DNA of 64,000 bases from contig SAUG01000012.1 in assembly GCA_011316305.1 (NCBI GenBank), forward strand, positions 868,001 through 932,000, in the 5' to 3' direction. The notes beneath the pieces were generated by a model, which saw only the letters and a list, made by a program, of their open reading frames with translations, was not told the DNA's origin and searched no databases. The stretch is from Rusavskia elegans. Taxonomy: Eukaryota > Ascomycota > Lecanoromycetes > Teloschistales > Teloschistaceae. Shown in pieces: positions 11,121 to 20,937 of this stretch (its first letter is position 1; the number at the start of each line of letters is the position of its first letter). The translations under genes and the position numbers were made by a program.

Positions 11121-12250
11121 TAGCCAACACCGTGGGAGTACTACCGATATCGAAAGGTCGATGGGAAGAATTCCAAGGTATCGATAGACTTAATTTTGTC
11201 ACCTGGGATTCCAGCATGCTATACTCCTCCACGAGAGCAGCTACAAGCACACGGATGATGCGGCGATATACAAGGCATGGAAACACGATGCAGACAACAT
11301 ACTTAGAGATGGAAATCGAAATCGAAATAAATGGAATTACATAGAAAGACTAACTCCTCTTACTTTGTCTCTACTGAGTGAATACTCCATATGATTGAGA
11401 TGAGCAACAGTATTCAGTAAAGTGACGGTCATGCAGTCGCAGAGAACCGTGTGGTACACGAGATAGCACTAATAGTTACGCGCAATAGCCGCCGAAACTG
11501 AAGCTATTCCCAGTCTGCAATGGATCGGTCGGCGCAGAGGCACCCAACTGCAATTTGTAAAGCGGACGCTTCATACTTATTACCTGCGCTCAACGGCGCC
11601 TCACATCCAATACCTCGATCAAGCAGTACACGGAATGTATTCATCACTGCCGGTATGTCTGGCTCGTTGCAGAACCACGGGCACGCAGAATACAATCTAG
11701 AGCGCATAACGACGCCAGCAGACATATCAATGGTGGAACAAGCTTCTTCTCACGCTACGAATAAAAGGACTGTAAGGATCAATTATGTTCAACGTTTGGG
11801 AATTACGCACACCTCAGGTAATTGCGCGACGCTTACTCTTCGAAACATCCTCGGCCGTGGCCCGACGTAGTCCGCGTAATTATTTCATGTAGTAGTTTCG
11901 TTGCTTTCGCAGGACCCGTGTGCTAAATTTGTACGCAGGATCTTCCCGTCGCGAAGATTAGGAATCCTGCGAAACAACAATTTCTGTTCTAATGGGTTTC
12001 ACCAAGATCAGTGCTGGCATCGAAGGCTATGGACAATGGTATAAAGACTCTATGTGAGCTCAACTTCCGTCGGTTATTCTGCCTTTCGTTCATCTCTTTC
12101 ACACATTCTTCTCGATCAAACTCGGATGGGTGGCATCTAGTCAACGGCACCTCGATTCTCGTTCATTACGTCGTCTCGAAATCCCCACGAGGCACCCTTT
12201 CCCTCTGAATACCACCAGTCGCATCTTTCACGTACCGTGGACCATTCGAG
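11121..12250. other. Intergenic, no convincing gene
   Basis: About 1.1 kb. A minus-strand stretch at 11725-11504 reads loosely like ankyrin-repeat protein (LLDRG..., then ALQIAVGC) but is short and isolated, at best a remnant. Nothing else is recognisable. Confidence 0.35.
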
Positions 12251-12838
12251 ATGCTTTACGCCTCCTCCATCCTATTCAGCACTGCTGCGCTTTTCTCGGT
12301 TGTTCACCTCGCTCCAATCAGCAATACGGGTCTGGCAGTGGCTGGTGCTTACGTTGCAGGCGTTACTTGCCTCGCTTTCTGCGGTGGTGACGACAACAAC
12401 AACAATACACCCCAACCCAGCACCGACACATCCCAAGCCAGCTCCAATACCAATCCCGCAGTCTATGGCGATGCCAACCCGGCACAGCTGACCTGCAGCG
12501 CAACCCCGGGCGGCGGCGTACCGAAGGCAAATGTATCACCGGCTAGCGACGGTCCAGCCTGGGTCAATTCAATGCGCAATTGCCTTATCAAGCTCGATGG
12601 CGACTGGGTTGACAACTACAACTGTCAACCGAATAATGGGAACGGCACCATCATTGGCCCTGCGACATTCGGATTCCATTCGAAAGGGGTCAAATGGGAA
12701 GATCCGAAGGATTGCTTTCACAAATGCTCCCCTTGCCTCGCTTTGGGTATTCAAAACCATGAGGGCATCGACACAAGTTGCAGCTACGATGCCGGTGGGG
12801 GAGCTTCGTGTGAGATGAGTTACATATCTGGGAAATGA
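12251..12838 (+). CDS. Small secreted cysteine-rich protein, 195 aa, effector-like
   Basis: Single uninterrupted exon. Residues 1-21 form a hydrophobic signal peptide (Leu/Ala/Ser/Val-rich, cleavage plausible after HLA). A short hydrophobic Ala/Val/Gly stretch and an Asn/Asp/Ser/Thr-rich linker (about 48-75) follow. The rest has ten cysteines in all, including a C-x3-C-x2-C cluster (CFHKCSPC) near residue 155 and a pair near the C terminus, which suggests disulfides. One N-glycosylation site (NGT) is visible. No domain is recognised. Size, secretion and cysteine content are those of apoplastic candidate effectors or secreted antimicrobial proteins, but there is no direct evidence of either role. 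Confidence 0.75.
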   Translation: MLYASSILFSTAALFSVVHLAPISNTGLAVAGAYVAGVTCLAFCGGDDNNNNTPQPSTDTSQASSNTNPAVYGDANPAQLTCSATPGGGVPKANVSPASDGPAWVNSMRNCLIKLDGDWVDNYNCQPNNGNGTIIGPATFGFHSKGVKWEDPKDCFHKCSPCLALGIQNHEGIDTSCSYDAGGGASCEMSYISGK

Positions 12839-13629
12839 TTCGCCGCGTGTGGATGGTCTGTGAAAGGGGTTGCTCGAGCATGTCAAGGTGTTGATATCAA
12901 TACTCTAGCTGTGTTATTCGCATTCGATGGCGGTCAAGCTTATATTCAACCTTGTGATTCCTCGACCGTCTCTTTCTTCGCCTTCCTTAACGGTCCATAA
13001 TATGTATATATATTTCTGCTTGGCAAGTAGTGGGCAGTATCTGGCGCCTTGTGTCCGTCTCTCCCTGCTTTTCTGTGCGCTCCAAGTGTTTGGGTGGACG
13101 ATGTTGCGGAGACGGCTATGAATACTTAAGTCACCTTACGCCCTAGGGTTGCTGCTCTCCTCCATGGGGTGCGACGGTAGAGCAGATGGCTTTGCTATCG
13201 CATGCACATCGCTTACCATCCCTCACGAGCCGACGGCCTAACGAATATCATCAATATTAATGCACGGGAGGCTACGATGCCAATTTTATGGAGCACGTCG
13301 GGTTGAATGAGCTATGGCCGTCGCCTACCGGGTGCAGTCTCATTCGCCTTGCTTGTGTAATAGGTTCGCATCAATGAAGACGATCCTTGCGGAGTAAGCC
13401 GGTATTCGGCTAACAGAGTCATGACGACCATGAGGTACAACAGTAACGATCTTGTGGTGTGTATTTCTCAGTAAGTAAGAAGGTGTGGTAAATGTTTCCC
13501 CAACAGCTATCAACAGTCCTGCTTATCATTTTCTCTTTCTGTCGAGCTGGTTGTTTCCAAGACTTAGTGCTTATACATAATTTCCCAATCCGTGAACCGA
13601 TACCTCAAGGTTAGATATAGTCGTGCAAT
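12839..13629. other. Intergenic, nothing recognised
   Basis: Downstream of the secreted-protein gene and upstream of the arylsulfotransferase-like gene. Only short overlapping frames without family resemblance. Confidence 0.4.
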
Positions 13630-15279
13630 ATGCATCTCTCCTCGCTCGTTGCTGTTGCATCGTGCATCCTTCTTCAACTCCCTTCGGTTGCATATGGACA
13701 GTCAAATGCTTCAGACACGAGACCTTACCCAGGAACACCAGCAAATCTTTCTTCATTCGCTCTTGCTCCTTTCTGGCCATATCAAACCTTCGTCACTGAG
13801 CCCGAGTTTCATCCTCCAGTACTCGAGATTTCGAAGCAGCCAGGGGCTTCAGATGGCTTTTTCGTCTTCGCTCCGCTTCCTTTCCTGCCTGTCTACCCTG
13901 ACCGCCCTCCTGTGGGCCTGATCATGGATCAGCTGGGTAATCCGATCTGGCACTCGGCCAACGGCTATTTAGGACAATTGGAAGTGCAGCAACTCGATGG
14001 CGAAAATGTACTGACTTATTGGACTGGTGGCATCGGTGGGGGGTTCGTCGATGCGCACGGCATGGGCACCATCACCATCCTGGACTCGACTTACAGGCTG
14101 ATCAAAAACGTCACTTTGAATGATGGGACTTTCAAGGCCGGAGACAGCATGCAGAACAAGCCATATCCATCCTATATTGACATCCATGAGAGCTTGATCA
14201 CCTCCAAAGGGAGTCTCATTGTCACGGCCTACAATTCGACCCCATACAACCTTTCAGCCGTGGGTGGCCCTGAAGATGGCTGGTTACTTGACAGCTTGAT
14301 TTATGAGTTTGACCTACGAACGAATGAGACACTCTTCCGCTGGAGTTCTGTCGAGCACATTGACGAGCTACCGTTGAACGGATCGCACCAGCTGTATCCC
14401 AACGGAAGTATAATCGATGGCAGTAACGCCACTCACCCATGGGATTACTTCTTGACAAACTCCGTGGCTCCCTTGGACGACGGCTACATCCTATCTTGTC
14501 GCCACTACTGGTCTGCAATTGCGCTGGATTCCAAAGGGAACGTGAGATGGAACCTCAACGGGGAGGACGGTGGCGATTTCGACTTCGTCAACCAGACCGG
14601 GAAATCTTCAACTTTCAGCTGGCAGCATTATGTCCGGCCATTGAACAGTACACCCAACAAAGATGCCACAATCTACATGTTTAACAACCATAACAACGGC
14701 TTCGACAATGGAACCCACCCCTCCACCGGTCTGACATTATACCTCGATCTGCAGAAACGCACAGTAGAGACCGTAAGCGCACTCCAAGATCCGAAGGACG
14801 TTGTTTATGTCGACAGCCAAGGTACCTACCAGCGCCTGCCGGGTGATCATAAATTCCTCGCCAACGGTCAGATTCCAACCTTGACGGAATTTGATGATAA
14901 CGATCGAGTCGTCATGAAGGCCAGATTCGGTCAAGACAATCAAGTCAGTTCATACAGATCGTATCTGGTATCCAATTGGTCGGCAACACCGTACTGGGCT
15001 CCCAAGATCGCCACAACTCAGGAACCGAGTGGAAATGTCACCCTCAGCATGAGCTGGAATGGAGCGACACCGGACGTGTATGATTGCTGGATGATCTACG
15101 AGTCGACCGATGTCAACGGTACTTTGACGAAGATTTCGCGGGAGGTGCCGAGGACAGGATTCGAAACGAATGCTACCCTTTCAGCAGGGACAAGACTGGT
15201 GGCGGCTGCTGCAGGGAGAGGGAATAGGGCCGCCTCGAGGCGGTCCGAGAGTCTTCGAGTGGAGCTGCCGAGTGTGTGA
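13630..15279 (+). CDS. Secreted arylsulfotransferase-like (ASST family) protein, 549 aa
   Basis: Intronless. A signal peptide occupies about residues 1-23, ending AYGQ. The mature protein carries roughly fifteen N-glycosylation sequons. The body matches the fungal Arylsulfotran_2 family: a repeated-blade (beta-propeller-like) architecture, the motif FDLRTNETLFRWSSVEHID near residue 230, an HPWDYFLTNSV region, and WQHYVRP then NNHNNGFDNG further on. Bacterial ASST moves sulfate between phenols through a catalytic histidine; the activity of the fungal secreted relatives is not established, so substrate and reaction are open. The length is usual for the family and both ends look complete. The Arg/Ser-rich tail is low in sequence identity to anything I recall. 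Confidence 0.85.
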   Translation: MHLSSLVAVASCILLQLPSVAYGQSNASDTRPYPGTPANLSSFALAPFWPYQTFVTEPEFHPPVLEISKQPGASDGFFVFAPLPFLPVYPDRPPVGLIMDQLGNPIWHSANGYLGQLEVQQLDGENVLTYWTGGIGGGFVDAHGMGTITILDSTYRLIKNVTLNDGTFKAGDSMQNKPYPSYIDIHESLITSKGSLIVTAYNSTPYNLSAVGGPEDGWLLDSLIYEFDLRTNETLFRWSSVEHIDELPLNGSHQLYPNGSIIDGSNATHPWDYFLTNSVAPLDDGYILSCRHYWSAIALDSKGNVRWNLNGEDGGDFDFVNQTGKSSTFSWQHYVRPLNSTPNKDATIYMFNNHNNGFDNGTHPSTGLTLYLDLQKRTVETVSALQDPKDVVYVDSQGTYQRLPGDHKFLANGQIPTLTEFDDNDRVVMKARFGQDNQVSSYRSYLVSNWSATPYWAPKIATTQEPSGNVTLSMSWNGATPDVYDCWMIYESTDVNGTLTKISREVPRTGFETNATLSAGTRLVAAAAGRGNRAASRRSESLRVELPSV

Positions 15280-15740
15280 CGGGGACCTTACGGTCATCCA
15301 TATCGTCCACGACGTAGCAGCTGGTGGAACATCATCAAGGAAGGGTTTGAAATGTAAGGCGTTTAGATTTCAGTGATAGACAGCATAGGAAATGAACGAT
15401 GGCTCCGATATGTCGAATGAATCTCCTACGCATACTGCTGCGCATCAAATGGTGAAGACATGAGCCCCATCTGTCGAACAAGGTACGAGGCAGGAAGTAG
15501 GAGTGATAACAAAATCCCAAGGCTCAGTGTAGGGACGTAAGGCTGAACTAGGACTAAAAATAGAACTGGGCTGTGCTCTTCTTTTTTAGTAGTCTGCGTC
15601 GTCACCTCTGCCCAACAACGTCAACACACATAAAATAACCCTCCGGCCTTCTTGTACATACTTTATCAAACCCCCTCTGCATACGCTCGCTACCTATCGT
15701 CCATCAAACACCTTCGCTTAAACCTCAATCCATCGCCATC
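15280..15740. other. Intergenic / promoter of the SUR7-like gene
   Basis: No gene seen. A C/T-rich stretch just before the next ATG (about 15640-15735) is typical of a strongly transcribed fungal gene. Confidence 0.4.
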
Positions 15741-16715
15741 ATGGGGAAAGCAGGCCGTTTTGCGTGTATCTTCACGCCCATGGCCCTTACCATCGCTTCC
15801 CTCATCTGCCTTATTCTCGTCGGCTTGGGTGGCACCAACAAGAACAACTCCACTTACAACAGCCTTTACTTCTTCCGAGCAAATACCACCGACATCAACG
15901 TCACCCCAACAGATCTCAATATTCCTCACAACCCTCTCACCGACGCCATCATCAACCAAACCACCGACGCTGCAAAAGATGCACTGGACATCAAAGACTT
16001 CTACCATGTCTCGCTGTGGAACTACTGTGCCGGTGACTTCGACAACGGCCAGGACAAAGTGACCTACTGCTCCCCTCGCAAGAATCAGTTTTGGTTCAAT
16101 CCAGTCGAAGTTTGGGGTCTCAATAACACGGGCGTGGAGAAGCTATTCAGCGACGAGCTGCGTTCAGGATTGAACGCATACCAGAAAGCCGCCAAATGGA
16201 TGTTCATCGCCTACGTCGTCGCAGTCGTCGCCACCATCGTCGAGATCTTCGTCGGTATTTTCGCGCTGTTCAGCCGTCTCGGCAGCCTTGCCACTACCAT
16301 CGTCTCCACAGTCAGCAGTCTCTTCCTCATTGGCTTCGCATTGACCGCTACAATCCTCTACACAACACTCATGGGAAGTTTCAACGATGCGGTGAAGCAG
16401 TACAACATCCACGGTTCTCTGGGTCACAATATGTTTGTCGTGACATGGCTGGCCGTTGCCTTTTCGTTCGCTGCAGGTCTCTTCTGGCTCATCAGCTCAT
16501 GCTGTTGTTCGGGAAGGAGCAACAAGATCAAGTATGGCGATGAGTCAGGCCGAAAGGGAAAATACGAAAGAGTGGACAGTCCGTATGGTCACCGTGATGG
16601 CGCGGCCCATTTCCAAACAGGGCCGGGATACCAGGCACCCCACCATGGCGTACCATTGAACAATGTCGGCAACAAGGCGACGGCTTATGAGCCTTACAGG
16701 ACCGTGAATGTGTGA
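15741..16715 (+). CDS. SUR7/PalI-family four-span plasma-membrane protein, 324 aa
   Basis: Single exon with ATG in good context (ATCATGG). Transmembrane spans lie at about residues 9-31, 152-176, 183-208 and 230-252. The large loop between spans 1 and 2 has the family W-N-Y-C motif (SLWNYCAGD) and a second cysteine (YCSP). A CCC cluster follows span 4 and may be palmitoylated. The cytosolic tail is rich in Gly/Lys/Tyr/His. In yeast, Sur7-family proteins sit in eisosomes and affect membrane organisation, endocytosis and wall integrity; PalI relatives act in pH sensing. Which branch this belongs to cannot be decided from sequence alone, though loop spacing and tail favour Sur7. Confidence 0.85.
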   Translation: MGKAGRFACIFTPMALTIASLICLILVGLGGTNKNNSTYNSLYFFRANTTDINVTPTDLNIPHNPLTDAIINQTTDAAKDALDIKDFYHVSLWNYCAGDFDNGQDKVTYCSPRKNQFWFNPVEVWGLNNTGVEKLFSDELRSGLNAYQKAAKWMFIAYVVAVVATIVEIFVGIFALFSRLGSLATTIVSTVSSLFLIGFALTATILYTTLMGSFNDAVKQYNIHGSLGHNMFVVTWLAVAFSFAAGLFWLISSCCCSGRSNKIKYGDESGRKGKYERVDSPYGHRDGAAHFQTGPGYQAPHHGVPLNNVGNKATAYEPYRTVNV

Positions 16716-17274
16716 TCGTTCATGACGAGGACTACGATTATTTGTTTTTGTTTGGAAGTACTGCTAGCGCGCATTGGTAGGCGTTGAATTGCGATTGGGC
16801 CTGGATAGAGCTATCTCTACCGTGGTGGCGAGTACGCTACCAAATGGTGTGAAGCTGATTTACCATAACCATAACTTTACCATCTCAGTGGCATCTGTAT
16901 GTAATATCCTCTGTCCCGTTATCATACCGTGCATGTCTTCGCTTTTTTCTTCTTGCAGCTACAACACTTGCGTATGCTTGGTGGTGATGCGCAACTACTT
17001 CCGGGCCCTCCATTCCTGAACCGGACACAACATCCCATACAAGGTGCCTCGATTTAGCCTATGATTAGTTGAATCATCTAGTACAGCTGCAAGCCTCTGC
17101 ACAATGACGGAGAAGGCTCGCACAATGACGGAGAAGGCTCGCACAATGATGGAGAAGGCTCGCACAATGATGGAGAAGGCTCAAGGCCATGAGTCCTCCA
17201 CCCATCATGGACTGATCAAGCTCGCAAGTCTATCAATCTAAGCATTCAGCATGGGGCTCCATGAATGATCCAAC
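16716..17274. other. Intergenic with a short minisatellite
   Basis: No gene seen. Holds the four-copy 21-bp tandem repeat at 17099-17182. Confidence 0.4.
17099..17182 (+). repeat. 21-bp minisatellite, four copies
   Basis: Unit GCACAATGACGGAGAAGGCTC. Copies 3 and 4 differ from 1 and 2 only by C to T in GAC/GAT. In one plus frame it would read HNDGEGS four times with silent differences, but that frame closes at once on both sides. Confidence 0.9.
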
Positions 17275-18727
17275 ATGAGTCTTTGTGGCAGCGCAGCACC
17301 CAACTGTACCCCTTTTTGGGAGGGAAAGGATTTCAGACCATACGAGGCAGAACCTGATATCGCAGGCATCGGGGTAAAGCTCAGGGCCAGTCCCTGTGAT
17401 TCGAAGAAGCAGACTGCTGATTTCGCATAGGTCATATCTGCATTTGTCGCTACTAGCTTTGTGACCATCGCCATCGCTGTCGTTGGTCTTCTTTTCCGCA
17501 TGGTTAGAGGGTTAGAGGGCAATGCGATCGACCGGCTTGTTTTCTCACAGCTCCAGAAAGTGTCATTCTTACGGCTCAAGGACAGCACCTTCAAATTCTG
17601 GCAACCAATTATGGAGTCACTTGTCTTGACCCTGAGCGACCAGCAACTCCTCGTTGGCATCTCCATCCTCGTCACTGGTTTCATCAAGCACTGTTCCATC
17701 TCCGTGTATCATTTTGCCGTTATTTCAGACTTGGCATGGTTCTCATCTAACACGAATTTGACTTCACTTAACGTACTGAAAGTTCATCTTGTTGAGCATC
17801 GCTCATTGCGGAACTGGCGAGTTTGCTTGATGCTTGTCATTTTTGTCTTCCTAATGGTTGCCAACGCCTTGGAAGGCCATCGCTCCTGGTACGACAGCTG
17901 GAATTCTCCCGCCCAGTGTCTTTTTGATGAATCTATGGGGAAAGCAGGTGGAGAGCCAGCAACATGGATGGCTGTCAACATGGTAGTGCTCGTCTTCGGC
18001 TATGGCGTCGCCATTGGCCGGCTCATCAGACCTGACGAGGTCGACTCCTTTCTACTTGTGAGGCCTAAACAAAAATTGGAACACGCCAATACCAAAATCC
18101 AAGACAAGATAGCCGACTCAATCTCGAAAGGAGGGTTGAGATCTTATACGACTTCGGTCCTACTTATGCCCGCATGGGCGTTTGTGTCTTGTGCGAGGGG
18201 GTTGTTCATAGTGATCGCAGCCCTCATGGGTTCGATTACAATCGGCCTCTGTGGGAGCATAGCCTGGTTCACTTTTGGCGTATGGGGCATCCACGGCGAC
18301 CGAGACATTCCTAAATCCGCAATGGAAGGAAACGAGAACACATGGGGATTCGGACAACTTATCCAAGTGCTACTCCTGACCTCGATCCTCCTGACGTTCA
18401 AAGACTTGTACTCCGGTAAGCCGATCATTTATTGCGTGCCAGTGTATTACTAATTACATGCCAGAGCAGAGCGACAAACGCGCACGACGCGCGAGAAAGA
18501 GTGGGAAATGTTCCCAAGGCCCAAAACAGCCGGATGATGCAACTGCCGAGGATTCACAAGACTCGGAGGACTCCGAACCAGTGCATATTACTCCTGCAAG
18601 GGCAGATACAGAAGCTGGTGGTCGCGGGGGAGGGATCAGTAGCACTTCAACACAAGATGTCCCTACAGGCCATACTCTTGTCAGGAGGACACCGACGATT
18701 ACCGGAGGGTTGACTTCTGGACACTAG
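17275..18727 (+). CDS. Polytopic membrane protein of an ascomycete-specific family, 448 aa, three exons
   Basis: Exons are 17275-17373, 17431-18415 and 18465-18727. Both introns have GTAAG-type donors and the joins keep frame (1,347 nt). The N-terminal NPDIAGIG-like element (residues 28-33 here PDIAGIG) is split exactly by intron 1. Hydrophobic spans occur at about residues 35-55, 90-110, 155-175, 200-225, 275-310 and 335-355. The stretch CSISVYHFAVISDLAWFSS is a strong family hallmark, as is the PAQCLF segment after W-Y-D-S-W. The soluble tail from exon 3 is Arg/Lys then Ser/Glu/Asp-rich. I know the family as conserved hypothetical membrane proteins of filamentous ascomycetes, with no assigned function. 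Confidence 0.8.
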
Positions 18728-19286
18728 CCTCCTTCTTCCATCTTGGATGGAATTGCCGATCCTCAGGGCTGTCGTTACGTTTGATGCGAGCAGAAGACGG
18801 GCGGCTTCTTCCCGATAAGTCTAACGCCGGCGAACGGGGTGTCGAGTACTATGTACAATGCGAGGGAATCACTCATTCTACCCCTGATCCATGGCTTTCA
18901 TACCACCGCAACTAAGAAGTGATACTACTACATCGTAATACAGTGTCGTTATAGCTGCCCTAATCTCAAATAAAGACTTCTCTATCTTGCATCTTACTTG
19001 ATTCAGTCGGCCTCAAAGTCCTGACAAGTATCGGTGGTCGCAGCCACCTCTTTGTTGATAGAATAATTATGAGGCACGTGTGGCTATTAATGATAACCGA
19101 ATTCCGATGTCCTCTGTCTGGTTTAACGTGGTTTCTGCATGGCGAACGAAAGGTATGATGTGACGATTCAGGGGTACTCCAAACAGGCCTAGTGCGATGG
19201 GCTCTTGGCAAACAAACACAGTGCATGGACCAACGCATCAAACTTCTGAACCCCATGAGTCCAATTGCATCTACTTAAAGTACTCA
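18728..19286. other. Intergenic / promoter of the MBL-fold gene
   Basis: No gene recognised in either strand. Confidence 0.4.
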
Positions 19287-20453
19287 ATGGGTCAAACTCG
19301 CGACATTCATCTAGGAGATGACCCTCACCTTCCTCTATGTGTAGCTTGCGGTTCACAATACAGTGACGAGGCAAAGGAAGGTACCTCGAGCAACTGCAAG
19401 ATCTGCGATGTACTATTCGTCCAGTCATGTTTCTATACAATCAGTCGTTGATGCCGAGTTTTATAGGACCCTCGTCAGTTCATTCCACCAAATGGGCAAA
19501 AGTGGACGACTCTCGCTTATATTCAAAAGACCCACCAAAATAAGTGGGAGCGGGACCCGAAGAATCCCAAGGTCTGGTCCATCTGGTCTGAACCGAAAGT
19601 ACGTCCGGCCTACAATGTCTTCGAGGCCTTCGTGAGCCTACTGTTTTACTGATACCCTGAAAGTTCGCAATCGGACAGCGAGCCATGCTTCTCGAAACTG
19701 CGAATGGAAATGTCTTGTGGGATCTAATCGCTTTGCTCGACAACAATACCATTGAATTTGTAACCCTTCGATCTACCTCGATCAACTTCGACACTTCACC
19801 CTAACGATAGCTGAAGGTCAAGTCTCGAGGCGGACTGAAAGCGATTGTCATCTCCCATCCTCACTACTACACCACCTACTGTGCCTGGGCCAAAGCCTTC
19901 AACTGCCCTGTATACATCTCGTCCGACGACGAAAAGTGGCTGTGCCGCAAAGACCCAACGACAGATCTCACAAGGTTCATCGATGAGCCAGCACCAGCAG
20001 AGAAGACAATACTACCCGGTGTCACAGCCATCAAAACCGGAGGCCATTTCCCAGGCAGCTTGGTGCTACACTGGGAACATCAGCTCTTCATTGCCGATAC
20101 CATTATGACTGTCCCCGTACGTCGTTCGCTTTTGCTCAATTCGTTCTTTCCATCCCTTGGTATGGATTTTAATTCGGAGTCGTCAGTCTGCATACACGCC
20201 TCATCCTCGTCCTCCGGGCCAGACGAGCTTTGCCTTCCAGTGGTCTATTCCGAATATGATCCCGCTTGCCCCGGACGATATCATGACGATTTGGCGAGCC
20301 GTCAGGGGGTATGATTTCGACACCACTTATGGGGCGTTCAATGGGATGACTGTCGGCGACGCCGATATGAAAGAGAGAATTCTAGTGAGTATGAAGACCC
20401 AGGTTCGAAGTATGGGTTGGGAAAAGCATCAACTGCTCGATGAAACTGTATGA
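19287..20453 (+). CDS. Metallo-beta-lactamase-fold protein, 305 aa, five exons
   Basis: Exons are 19287-19409, 19467-19598, 19664-19759, 19817-20116 and 20187-20453. All joins are in phase 0 and the total is 918 nt. The N-terminus holds a C-x2-C...C-x2-C cluster (CVACGS..., CKICD), likely a small zinc site. Residues 86-117 match the MBL fold (FAIGQRAMLLETANGNVLWD). The usual HxHxDH metal motif appears as HPHYYT near residue 131, lacking Asp and the third His. A later TGGHFPGS supplies another metal-type histidine and IADTIM resembles the motif-4 aspartate. Such proteins occur in many filamentous fungi as putative MBL hydrolases; substrate unknown. The incomplete motif makes full binuclear zinc binding doubtful. 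Confidence 0.8.
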
Positions 20454-20937
20454 CGACGTTTTTCTGCTTGGACTACAAAAAACGAAGACAACCTTGTCAA
20501 CGTAGGGTCATTCTGCCACATTGCCTACACAATCAAGCACTAAAGGATCGCCTCTTGCTTGCTGTGGAGTATGAGAGGTTCATATCACCCCATATTCAGA
20601 CCTGCGATGCAAAGTGAGAAGGAAGATCAAGCCTCGCCGATAGCTTACGTCCACCTGCAGCGGAATACCCTTTCCCTTCCGCACCTCCCAGCTAATCTGG
20701 TAGGTACAACATACGCTAGCTCAGATGTTACTAGTGTGCCTTTCGCATGCAGGTATCCGTATGGTGGGCTGAGCGCTCATCAATTACAGCCGAGACAGCC
20801 TCACGATCGATATCAGTGGTGGCCTACTAATAGAAGATGACCGCCGCGCGCTTTCTTCTGGAGAAACTGGAGCAGGCCATCACGACGCCGCCGGTAGCAA
20901 ACAATTGAAAATCTCCTTCCCCTGCCAGGCCATCATC
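20454..20937. other. Intergenic, nothing recognised
   Basis: Short overlapping frames only. Confidence 0.4.

Noticed and set aside
17238..17699. 153-codon minus-strand frame
   Set aside because: Antisense to the first exons of the polytopic membrane protein, which has good splice sites and family hallmarks.
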